From Liolophura sinensis (lineage: Eukaryota; Mollusca; Polyplacophora; Chitonida; Chitonidae): DNA of 64,000 bases. Below the pieces are notes generated by a model. That model saw only the letters and a list, made by a program, of their open reading frames with translations, was not told the origin of the DNA and made no database searches. Of the stretch, positions 35,655 to 48,300 are shown piece by piece. The stretch lies in contig NC_088297.1 in assembly GCF_032854445.1 (NCBI RefSeq), forward strand, positions 23,385,127-23,449,126, read 5' to 3'. The stretch's first letter is position 1; every line of letters begins with the position of its first letter. The position numbers were made by a program, and so were the translations under genes.

Positions 35655-35792
35655 ATGGCCGCATTTTACCCCCGTTACCCCTTCCCCCTCCAACCGTTTC
35701 CTTCCACAATCTTGCTAGCCGCAGCCGTATAAGTGAAATATTTCTTGCGTACGTCTTAAAACACCTGTCAAATACATAAATAAATAACTACG
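35655..35792 (+). mobile_element. Diverged SINE
   Basis: gccgtataagtgaaatattt, then cttaaaacacctgtcaaata and an AAATAAATAA tail. Confidence 0.6.
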
Positions 35793-36412
35793 TCCATATT
35801 TTCCGGGACAGTGTGATTCTTGATACGTTCCTGAGACAATACAGTACAATACAAACTCAGGACAAGGTATACATAGATCTGGATAGATACCGGTAGAGGG
35901 CTATCGATGTGTAATATTTTGTTCATTTCCATCGGGTCAACACCTAGAGCCAGTCTATAGGCCTATATATACAGTACTTGGTTTGTATTGGGGACAGCGA
36001 CTTAAAAGTAGCCTTTGGCAGGTTATCAGGTCTGCAGAGATATTGCTTGATTTGGCAACAGGTCCTCTTCCGCACGGTATACACGTGGATCAGTTGTAAT
36101 TTTATGTGTACAGAGATAATTGTGTATGAACTAGATTAGAGAACCAACAAGGTATATGTACATGTTGGTGGGCGCAAGGAATTTTAAATGAACGATTTAA
36201 TGCGGGAGTATTAGAATAGACTGACTCAAGAAATATGAAGATTAGCCCATGTGAAGGGTCGGTAAAATCGGGAGATAATAAAGTATGGTAATATGTAGGG
36301 ATAAACTGAGTGGCTGGGTGAGTCGCGAGAAATGAATGGGGATGGGTTATAGAACTGAGTAAATGATAAATGTTTCAGGGAAATTTGTGTATGTATCATT
36401 TAGATTGATGAT

Positions 36413-38955
36413 GACGAGAATTGGGGAGGATATACAGGTGGATGGACAAGAGAAGTGGGGAGGATATATAGGTGGATGGACAAGAGAAGTGGGAGGATAT
36501 ACAGCTGGAAGGACAAGAGGATTGGGGATAACATATAGGTGGAGGGACAAGACAAATGGGGCGCATATATAGGTGGATGGATAAGAGAAATGGGGTGCAT
36601 ATATAGGTGAATGGACAAGAGAAATGGGGAGGATATACAGGTGGATGGACAAGAGGAATGGGAACGATATACAGGTGGATGGACAAGAGCATTGGGGAGG
36701 ATATACAGGTGGATGGACAAGAGGATTGGGGATAATATATAGGTGGATGGACAAGAGAAATGGGGTGCATATATAGGTGGATGGGCAAGAGAATTGGGGA
36801 GGATATATAGGTGGATGGACAAGAGAAATGGGAAGAATATACAGGTGGATGGGCAAGAGGATTGGGGAAGATATATAGGTGGATGGACAAGAGAAATGGG
36901 AACGATATACAGGTGGATGGGCAAGAGGATTGGGGAGGATATACAGGTGGACGGACAAGAGGAGTGGGAAGGATATATAGGTGGATGGTGAAGACAAGTG
37001 GGGAGGATATATAGGTGGAGGGACAAGGGAATTGGGGAGGATATATAGGTGGATGGACAAGGGAATTGGGGAGGATATATAGGTGGATGGTGAAGACAAG
37101 TGGGGAGGATATATAGGTGGAGGGACAAGGGAATTGGGAAGGATATATAGGTGGATGGTGAAGACAAGTGGGGAGGATATATAGGTGGAGGGACAAGGGA
37201 ATTGGGGAGGATATATAGGTGGATGGACAAGAGAATTGGGGAGGATATGTAGGTGGATGGACAAGAGAAATGGGGAGGATATGCAGGTGGATTGGGAAGG
37301 ATATATAAGTGAATGGACAAGAGAATAGGAGAAGATATACAGGTGGATGGACAAGAGAAATAGGGAGGACATACAGGTGGAGGAACAAGAGAATTGGAGA
37401 GGATATACAGGTGGAGGGACAAGAGAACTGGGGAGGATATACAGGTGGATGGACAAGAGGAGTGGGGAGGATATATAGGTGGATGGTGAAGACAAGTGGG
37501 GAGGATATATAGGTGGAGGGACAAGGGAATTGGGGAGGATATATAGGTGGATGGACAAGGGAATTGGGGAGGATATATAGGTGGATGGTGAAGAGAAGTG
37601 GGGAGGATATGTAGGTGGATGGACAAGAGAAATGGGGAGGATATGCAGGTGGATTGGGAAGGATATATAAGTGAATGGACAAGAGAATAGGAGAAGATAT
37701 ACAGGTGGATGGACAAGAGAAATAGGGAGGACATACAGGTGGAGGAACAAGAGAATTGGAGAGGATATACAGGTGGAGGGACAAGAGAATTGGGGAGGAT
37801 ATACAGGTGGAGGGACAAGAGAAGTGGTGAGGATATACAGGTGGAGGGACAAGAGAAATGGTGAGGATATAAAGGTGGATGGACAAGAGAATTGGGGAAA
37901 ATATACAGGTGGATGGACAAGAGAAATGGAATGCATATATAGGTGGATGGGCAAGAGGATTGGGGAGGATATACAGGTGGGAAGGATATATAAGTGAATG
38001 GACAAGAGAATTGGAGAGGATATACAGGTGGAAGGACAAGAGAATTGGGGAGGATACACAGGTGGATGGACAAGAGAATTGGGGATAATATACAGGTGGA
38101 TGAACAAGAGAATTGGGGAGGACATACAGGTGGATGGACAAGAGAATTGGGGAGGATATATAGGTGGATGAACAAGAGAATTGGAGAGGATATACAGGTG
38201 GATGGACAAGAGAATTGGGGAGGACATACAGGTGGATGAACAAGAGAATTGGAGAGGATATACAGGTGGATGGACAAGAGAATTGGAGAGGATATATAGG
38301 TGGATGGACAAGAGAATTAGGGAGGATATAAAGGTGGATAGACAAGAGAAATGGGGTGCATATATAGGTGGATGAACAAGAGGAGTGGGGAGGATATACA
38401 GGTGGAGGGACAAGAGAATTAGGGAGGATATACAGGTGGATGGACAAGAGAATTGGAGAGGATATACAGGTGGATGGACAAGAGAATTAGGGAGGATATA
38501 AAGGTGGATGGACAAGAGAAATGGGGTGCATATATAGGTGGATGAACAAGAGGAGTGGGGAGGATATACAGGTGGAGGGACAAGAGAAGTGGGGAGGATA
38601 TATGGGTGGAGGGACAAGAGAAGTGGAGAGGATATATGGGTGGATGGACAAGAGAAATGGGGTGCATATATAGGTGGATGGACAAGAAAATTATGGAGGA
38701 TATATAGGTGGATGGACGAGAGAAGTGGGAGGATATATAGATGAATGGACAAGATAATTGGAGAGGATATATAGGTGGATGAACAAGAGAATTGGAGAGG
38801 ATATACAGGTGGATGGACGAGAGAAGTGGGAGGATATATAGGTGAATGGACAAGATAATTGGAGAGGATATATAGGTGGATGTTCAAGAGAATTGGGGAG
38901 GATATACAGGTGGATGGAGAAGACAAATGGGGAGGATATATAGGTGGATGGAGGC
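36413..38955. repeat. 34-bp minisatellite, about 74 units
   Basis: Core ggatatacaggtggatggac then aagagaattgggg. The + strand is about three-quarters purine with about one C per unit. All three minus frames stay open for about 2 kb, giving ORFs up to 872 codons with a 34-residue period; these are by-products of the repeat. A block near 37288 recurs near 37650. Starts about 1.2 kb upstream of the small gene and ends 300 bp upstream of FAXC copy 1 exon 1. Confidence 0.96.
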
Positions 38956-39254
38956 TGGAAAACAATAAGCATGCGCGTGAGATTTGCTATATTATATTTT
39001 TTCTTCTGCATGTACAATCTTGGTATTTTTCGTGCGCTCTAATATGGTTTTCGGTCACCATTAACATCAAATTCTGAAAAGTCTTCAGAGTGCGATGTGG
39101 CAACTGGACACAGGTTTGTGTATTGGCTGTTAGGTTTGGACCGACTAAATCAGTGAAGTCATTTCCCGGTTATAGATTTCTAGGTTATAGATCCTAACTG
39201 ATGTCGAGAAGAGATATCTAATTATCGGTTCTATACAGAAGTGGACAGGGAATT

Positions 39255-39331
39255 ATGGAGCTCTTTGCTGTGGTCAGTGTAGCGTCCTTAATCCTGGGTA
39301 TCGTCGCAATGTGGTTGACCTGTAAGAAGAG
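39255..39331 (+). CDS. FAXC copy 1 exon 1 (membrane anchor)
   Basis: It begins at ATG 39255 and encodes MELFAVVSVASLILGIVAMW and a basic stop-transfer tail; donor gtaagt, phase 2 out. Human FAXC also has one hydrophobic segment before its thioredoxin-like domain, which supports this start. Confidence 0.78.
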
Positions 39332-42300
39332 GTAAGTACCAACGTTAGTCAGCGCTAAGTTTACATCGTCTTGCTGCCATTACACCAGTTTCAGTTTTCA
39401 ACGTTAAAAAGTTATTTCAGCACTCAGTTTTGGATTCAGTGATTTGTTGCTCTGAAAACGTGTCATCCAAACTTTCACCTTGAGGATTCTTGGTTCCTTG
39501 AGGTCACTTGGTTCCTTGAGGATGCTTAGTTCCTTGATGATAGTTGGTTCTTTGAGGATACTGGGATCCTTGAAGATATTGGTTCCTTGAATGGAGCAAT
39601 GTAATTTTGTACCAATATAACATTTTAAGACCTGTAATAATTCTCTTAATTGACTTAGTCTTGGGCAATGTAGTGGGCGGTATAGGAACTGTTGCACCTT
39701 TCCAATTGCTGATAGCAGAGAGCAGAGCAGCAGATTCTGTGGCCTGTCACTATGGAGTAACTTCATTAAGCACCGCAAAGGTCGCGACTCCTCTGCGGTT
39801 ACACGTGAGGAAGTCTGCCAGCGGTTAGTGGTTGGTTTCAAACGAGCTCTCTCTGATTTCCTCCCACCATAATGCTGAACGCCGTCATATAAGAAAATCA
39901 TTCTTCAGTACACCGAAAAAGACTTATCAAATAAATAAAGGAATACGTAAATCAGATGTCCTAACGTGTAAATGATATAGACCACCTTTAATAGTGTAAA
40001 CCAGCAGTGGAAAACTTTGGGCAGTGAAGTTGCATGTTTTCTCCCGTCGGTTTAGTTGCGGCCTTATTTCAGCGGGGTTGTCAGGTAAATTTGGCGAGTT
40101 GCGGGGGTTTCATCTAAAACCTGCTTTAAATATTGTTGATTATACCGTATATAGGCCCATCGTAAAATACCGATTATATCAAAGAAATGATCTTTTCATC
40201 AGATCCGTTGTGGGTAATTACCCTAAGGACACGATTGTGTTACACCAGATAAGACGGGGACCTTACGCTCCCAGCATCTCACCTTTCTGTGTCAAGCTAG
40301 AGACTTACCTGAGGATGTCAAAGCTCAAGTACCAGGTGAGTATCTTCACAATACAGAATTTGTTCCTTCTGTGTCAAGCTAGAAACTTACCTGAGGATTG
40401 TCAAACTCAAGCGCCAGGTGAGTATCTTCACAATACAGGATCTATTCCTTCTGTGTTAAGATAGAAACTTACCTGAGGATGGTCAAACTCAAGCACCAGG
40501 TGTGTATCTTCACAATACAGGATCTATTCCTTCTGTGTTAAGATAGTAACTTAGCTGAGGATTGTCAAACTCAAGCGCCAGGTGAGTATCTTCACAATAC
40601 ATGATCTATTCCTTCTGTGTCAAGCTAGAGACTTACCTGTGGATGGCCAGACTCAAGCACCAGGTGTGTGTCTTCACAATACAGGATCTGTTCCTTCTGT
40701 GTCAAGATAAGACGGGGACCGTACGCTCCCAGCATCTCACCTTTCTGTGCCAAGCTAGAGACTTACCTGAGGAAGGCTAAGCTAAAGTACCAGGTGCGTA
40801 TCTTCACAATATAGGATCTATTCCTTCTGTGTTAAGCAACAGACTTACCTGAGGATGGTCAAACTCCAGCACCAGGTGAGTGTCTTCACAATATAGGATC
40901 TGTTCCTTCTGTGTTAAGCTAGAAACTTACTTGAGGATGTCAAAAGCTCAAGAAACAGGTGAGTATCTTCGCATTATAGGATCTATTCTTTCCGTGCCAA
41001 GCTAGAAACTTACCTGAGGATGTCCTAACTCAAGCACCAGGTGAGTATGTTCACAATACGGGAACTGTTACTGCTGTGTCAAGCTGGAAACTTACCTGAG
41101 GATGGTCATACTAAAGTACCAGGGGAGTATCTTCACAATTCGGGATCCCTTCCTTTGTTTCGAAATTCTCGTAAAATGTACTGTCTGCCCATGCTCATAT
41201 ACGAGCTATTCCAACGTCAAATTGGTTTATGGATGAAAAACTCTGTGACGCCGTATAGTGATCCACGAAACCTACCATTGAAGCCACACATTTGCTAACG
41301 TTTTATTCATTTACAATATCTATGTAAATGTTGTTTTCGGTATGGTTTCTTCCATGGACGTTTACTTCATTTTTTCAATTAAATAAGTAGTGATCACTCC
41401 AGATATCCCTGTCTTCCTACACATATTCACATAAATTCTGCTCTCCAGCACGTCTACTCTACGCAAATGTCTCTCAAGTTCTTATGGTGGACATGAATTC
41501 ATGGCAAATATACTGAACAAGAAAAGAAACTTCATATTTGGAGAAATAAATTGTATTGAAAATGGGTATAGTACAAGGTAGTCTTTTGTGAGAACGCGAC
41601 TCCGACCTTTTGCGAGGTCACGTGACCACAGTTTCACGTGGTTGAACACACAGATTTGTGCAGAATTTGCCGATTTAAAAAAAAAACACGCGAACAATCT
41701 TGAGAGATAAACATTTCTCATGCCACGCCTCACAAATGTTGAACGTGAACGTGCTGTTGGCATGCTCCAGGTTGACCAGTCTATTGTAGCTTTTTGCACG
41801 TGCCGTGAGATGCAGTAATGGACAATTCGCGACCTGAGAATACATGTGCATCAAACGGGTTCGACATCTGATCGTCCAATGTCACGGACGGCCACATGTG
41901 ACGACACATGCCGATGACAATCACATTCGGCCTCGTTATTTTGCGTAAACGTCAACGAGTAACGCCCCGTTTAGTGGTCGCGTAACTGTCTAGACCGTGC
42001 GAAACTGCTTGCACGCTGTTGATCTTCGTGTCCAACGTTCAACATTCTGACACAGGTGAACCGTATTGAACGTCGACGCTAGGTACAATTTCGCCTGAAA
42101 CCATGGACAATGAAACAGGGCTGTGTTTTAGGGGCGAGTCACGTTTTACGCTGCGATTTGTGGACGGAACAGTGCGAGCATGGCGACGATACGATGAACA
42201 AGTCCGATGCTGCGCACAGGAAGTTGATCGATTTTGTGGCGGTAGCGTAATGATTTGTTGAACTTTCTACGGGAACTTCGTGTCTAATTCCAACGTAACA

Positions 42301-45300
42301 ATGCGACACCATAAACAGCTGTTTTGACCAGAAAATTTTCAGTAAAATGCGGGTATTGATGTTGTTGAGTGGCCATCAGCATCACCTGACCTCAATCCCA
42401 TAGAACAGGTATGATCTTGAAAGAAGTCTTCGTGCCCTGAGACGTCAACCTAAGAATGTTCAAGAGCTGGGTGGTCATGTTGGTGCATCAGTGGCGCAGG
42501 TTGCCTAATGCTGTGTTCACCGGTGTTAGGCAGTCAATGAAACAACATTGCTTTGCCTCTTCTCTTACATATTTGTTCTAATTGGAAACATGAAGCAACA
42601 CATCTGAAGTTACATCTGTTCAGTATAAACCTAAAGTATCTGTATCCTTTTCCACACTACTTGTAGAACCTTACACTCCGCGATCATAATCGACTGAAAT
42701 GCTGCATGGCGATGTAATGGTCAAAATCCGATGCGGTCAGTCATATTTCAAGCATATTATATGTATGTATGTTTTGGGTTTTAATGTTGTACTTCACAAT
42801 TTTTCAGTATTTGACGACGAAGAGTCATTAGGTGTGTATACATGTACCGTGTTTTCTTGTGGCAGGGCAAGTCTATACAGTCAAAGTGCCGCCGCCACTG
42901 AAGAATCATGTCAAAGACACCAGACATGACACACTCAGTAACATTGTACCGACACCGAGCAACCGGTCCTGTTTCCTTTCTCTAACTTCTAAGGCCATTA
43001 GGCCACCGAGACGGTCTAGCATATTATACACCACTCCAAACATGGTCTTTTCAGAATGTCTGCGGCCGAACAATGTCATCCAAGGTAAAGTCCCTTGGAT
43101 CGAGCTGAATGGCCAAGAGATCGCAGATTCTGAGTTCTGCATTGAATTCCTAAACAAGAGTTTGACGTCGACTTAAATGCGCGGTGTGTCACGAGTGGAC
43201 CTTGCTACAGGAGTCGCTTTCCAGAGGCTTGCTGAAGATAGTCTCTACTGGTAGGGTGGTGCTGGTGTGTCCAGTTTTTAGTGTTGAAAGGCTGACTCCC
43301 AACGTTGCGCATTGATACATTTATATATGCGGACACCTGTTTTAACGCATACTCAGTTTTCGAGTTACGTAACTACGGACAATTAACAGAGCCACGCCCC
43401 TGTGCAAAATGACGTCGTCGCTTTAGGGCAAGATGGGGATTGTGCCGTGAAGCGACAACTTTACGATGGAAAGGGACGTCACTGTGGTGTCGTAACGTGG
43501 TATCTCGAAACTTGGGTATTCGAAGAGCCTTCTTTTTGATAACATTTGTTCTGTTTTTATTCACATGCCCAGGTTATTCATTGGTCAGAGCATAAAAAGG
43601 CAGTGAATTGAGGAGTTGCCTGCCCAGTTTTTTACACGTATTCAGCCAATGAGTAATCATCACTTGTAGCGCGTTTTACACGGTGGCTGTAAATGATTGA
43701 AAGGGTATATGACTAGGGGCACAGATAAAATACTAACCCGAGAACATGGTATGTAAGGTGAATACAGTCACTACACTTACTTTACTGAAAATCGCAGAAC
43801 AACTTCACCCTTCAACGATGGTTCGACGATGTGCCGTGGTCAGCGGTGTGTTACATTATGAGGTTTACTTCGTACCTGACGATGTGCTGTGGTCGGCGGT
43901 GTGTTACGTTATGAGGTTTAACTTCGTACCTGACTATGTGCCGTGGTCGGCGGTGTGTTACATATGAGGTTTACTTCGATCCTGACTATGTGCCGTGGTC
44001 AGCGGTGTGTTACATTACGGGGTTTACTTCGTACCTAACTATGTGCCGTGGTCAGCGGTGTGTTACATTATGAGGTTTACTTCGTACCTGACGATGTGCC
44101 GTGGTCGGCGGTGTGTTACTTTATGAGGTTTACTTCGTACCTGACGATATGCTGTGGTCANNNNNNNNNNNNNNNNNNNNNNNNNNNNNNNNNNNNNNNN
44201 NNNNNNNNNNNNNNNNNNNNNNNNNNNNNNNNNNNNNNNNNNNNNNNNNNNNNNNNNNNNNNNNNNNNNNNNNNNNNNNNNNNNNNNNNNNNNNNNNNNN
44301 NNNNNNNNNNNNNNNNNNNNNNNNNNNNNNNNNNNNNNNNNNNNNNNNNNNNNNNNNNNNCGTACCTGACGATGTGCTGTGGTCAGCGGTGTGTTACATC
44401 ATGAGGTTTACTTCGTAGGCCTACCTGACGATGTGCCGTGGTCATCGGTGTATTACATTATGAGGTTTACTTCGTACCTGACGATGTGCTGTGGTCGGCG
44501 GTGTGTTTCATTATGAGGTTTACTTCGTACCTGACGATGTGCTGTGGTCAGCGGTGTGTTACATTATGAGGGTTATTTCGTACCTGACTATGTGCCGTGG
44601 TCAGCGGTTGTGTTACGTTATGAGGTTTACTTCGTACCTTCGTTAAATGATGTGTGAATTTTACAGAAAGTCTGTTTTTTGTGTAATGCTAGAATGTATT
44701 CTGTTAATATGACATAAAGTTCTGTCATATTAAACATAATATCCTGTTAGTCAAATAGAATCTTCATGTTGATTTAATAGAATATGGATGTTATATTTGA
44801 CAGAATAATCTGTTGCAATAGCAGACTACATTCCGGCAACACTCAAGTAACAGATTTTCTGTTAAATTTAACATATTATTTTTTGAGAGTACGACCTCAT
44901 TTCGGTTTCACTGTGGTGCCGTCTAACCCGTTTCCCCCATCCATATGCCTGACCGCCTTCATAGAAAGTAACATATTCTTGAGGAATGAGTAAAGCACTA
45001 GGTCCCGGGATCAAAATGTGACCTTAGACTTTAAGCCGAAATTTTAAATTAGATTAAAGTAGTTATTTCTGATGTAGCAAGATCAAAATATCCATTCTAT
45101 GTAAGTTTTTTGTGCAATAAATTTCAGCTAAAATAACGAAAAGAAATATGCCGAACTTTATGTTTAAAATTTTGACTTAAGTCTGAGATCGCTTCGTGAT
45201 TCCCGGGGCAAGAGAAATAAGTAGTTCAATAGATTAATAAATTCGACTGAATCCGATAGTTTGAAAACAAATCTTTTGCCGGTTCGCAGGTGTCTAGTGT

Positions 45301-48300
45301 TGTACAGATGGGTGTTTCGTGTGAACGAGGCTTGGCTAGAAGAGGCTCGGATCCCCGTCTTATTCCGCTGGTACGTCTCGCGGTTTGCCCGGCGTCAGAC
45401 ATGGTCCCAAGGCCACGGCAGGCACAGCCAGGCAGAGGTGGACCGGATATTGCAGAGCGACCTTCAGGCAATATCAGAGTTCTTAGGTAAGTCGCAAAAC
45501 AGTGTTAATGGAGAGTTAAGAAGAAGAAGAAAAAAACACTCTGACATAGTGTCAAGGTCAGTTACTTAGTGAGGCTGAAATTAAAAGTTCACAAGCCCTT
45601 AACACCGGTTTGCCCACCTTTGGCGCCAACGTCCTGGACGGGAACAATTCCGCCTTGGTACCCATAGGGATGACAAATCCGAACCCGCCCGAAGACAGTC
45701 GGACTTAACCAATCATTGAACGCGTTATGCCAGGTATTGTGTCATTGTCAACTCACGGAAATCGTTTATAACACCACCTGTAATCCGTTAATAATTAACT
45801 ACCGACACAATTATAATAATACAATATAAAAGATACCACAAAACAAACGAGTACATCTTATGACATATAGAATGCAATGTATGTATTCTGATATAGACTG
45901 TACCTTAATTTAATGTGAAATGTACTTATTCATTTCCACCGAGTATATTTTTTATTTGAATGTAAATTTGTTGTTTATATCGAACCATATACATTTTACC
46001 TAAATTATGATAATATTCATGAACATATTAAAAATATAAATATGATCCAAATTGAGGTTTAATACATTTGTTAGCTGAAAAGAACAAATTCTAGTGCAAA
46101 AAATATTTATTAAACGTGTGTTACATCCTCATTTATGACATTATTAAACAAAGACTATAAATACCAAAAGGTGGACCCAAATACCCACCATACAAAAATT
46201 ACTTTCATGTGTCTTTTTCTGCTTAAGGAAAAATTGGAGAAAATAATGAAGACCACATTTAGAAATAACTGTTCGCACTCTTTCATCTGAACGTTTTTAT
46301 GTTTTTCCCACCTGTAAGTCTACGATCGCTTCGTGATCCCAAGCCAGGTTTTCTATAATCTTATCCGTGTGGTATAAACTTATCCGTCGTGTTATACATA
46401 TAAGTGAAACATTCTTAAAGAAGGCCTCCAATCAGATAAATAAGTAGATCAACAGTGTCTATCGCTACTCCGAGGCCGCACAAATTGGGCCAGCTATCTT
46501 GGTCACAGTTGTATATGTATTTTCCAGGTACTAAGCCGTTCCTTCTGGGTCGGGAGCCGAGCCAGGTGGACTGTGCTGTGTTTGGTCAGCTCTCCCAGTT
46601 TAAGTGGAACATGCACGGCTGTTTGGCCAACACACTCGTCACGGGTGAGACTCGACAGCCACTGAGAACTTTAAAAAAATACAATCTGTAAAATTTAGCA
46701 GAAAATCTGTTATCTCAGTGATCCTGGAATATATTCTGTTTCTGCATGAGATTATTCTGTTAAATACAGAGTATTTCCACCATTATTCTGTGAAATACAG
46801 AGTATTTCCACCATTATTCTGTTAAATGCAACACACATTTTCTGTTAGTTCAACATAACGATTCTATTAGACTAACACGATATTACGTTGAGTATGACTC
46901 AATATTGTGGCATAACAACAGGGTTTTTGTTGAATTTAACAGATTAATTTTTTTAATGTATTCGGCTTTAGTTACTGTCTCCGCCAGAGGAGGTTATGTG
47001 TTTGCTGGCGTTTATTTGGCTGTCAGTCAGCAATGTTAAGCACTGATTTTGATTAAATTGTGTTCACAGGTTAGCCCAATCCAAGTTAATAAATTCTGGT
47101 AGAGATGTGGATCGGAATCCGGATCCAAGAATTATTTAAACGATTCTTCGCTATTCACCGATAGACCAAAAATGTATTATCTCGGTGTCTGCAGTTTGCG
47201 CTTTCAGCTGTGGCCCAAGTTTGTGCTTTCAAAGTGACTTTTAGTTCACTGGTTGTATATTTGAGTAATGATTTCAAATTAGTTATTTATTTGTTTGGTT
47301 GCTTGCCTTATTTTTTATTTGTTGATGATGTTTTTCAGTCGCTACAGTTTAATTTCATGTTTGCTCTGAATGACCGTATAACGATTTTTGTTGATGTTTG
47401 GTTATTACTGCTCATAAACTCTGTACAGCGCATGCTCCGTCCCCTTTCAGTTCACATTGAGGAATTTCTCAACAAAAACCACAGATACAAATCTTGATCA
47501 ACATTACGTCATTTGAGCTCAGGGTGACAGACATGGAGAATTAACGCCAGGTTTACTTACTCTTGCGGATATTACCAGTCTCTACTAACTCTTCGTAGTC
47601 CACGGAACCGTGGGAGTGGGTACAGAAATGTCTAGGTGCTTCACTGGCTGAGATGGTTAAAGCTCTGGTGTACCTGTAGCGTTCCAGCGTTCGCTGTCTC
47701 GATGTGACTACCAAGACCTTGGCTAATGGGATACCTGGTAGCTCTCCAGCGTTCGCTGTCTCGATGTGACTACCAAGCCCCTGGCTCAGGAGGTACCTAT
47801 AGCGTTCCAGCGTTCGCTGTCTCGATGTGACTACCAAGACCTTGGCTAATGTGGTACCTGGTAGCTCTCCAGCGTTCACTGTCTCGATGTGACTACCAAG
47901 CCCCTTGCTCAGGAGGTACCTGGTAGTGTTCCAGCGTTCACTGCCTCGGTTTGACTACCAAGCCCTTGGATAATGAGGTACCTGGTAGCGTTCCAGCGTT
48001 CACTGCCTCGGTTTGACTACCAAGCCCTTGGTTAATGAGGTACCTGGTAGCGTTCCAGCGTTCTCTGCCAGGGTTTGACTACCGAGCCCTTGGCTTATGA
48101 GGTACCTGTAGCGTTCCAGCGTTCGGTGCCTCGGTGTGACTACCAAGACCTTGACAAATGAGGTACCTGGTAGCTTTTCAGGGTTCGCTAAAGTGGTGTG
48201 ACTACCAACACCTTGGCTAATGGGATACCTGGAAGTGTTCCAGCGTTCACTGCCTCGGTATGACTACCAAGTCCTTAACTAATGAGGTAACTGGTAGATT

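Noticed and set aside
36347-38965. 872-codon minus-strand ORF with a 34-residue repeat
   Set aside because: All three frames of the same strand are open, because the 34-bp unit lacks stops on that strand; there is no start context, no family match, and the period is that of the DNA repeat.
40024-40202. Upstream part of the 146-codon ORF as coding exon 2 sequence
   Set aside because: A strong acceptor at 40202 in matching phase, and the start of family homology, place the exon start at 40203; what precedes is intron.
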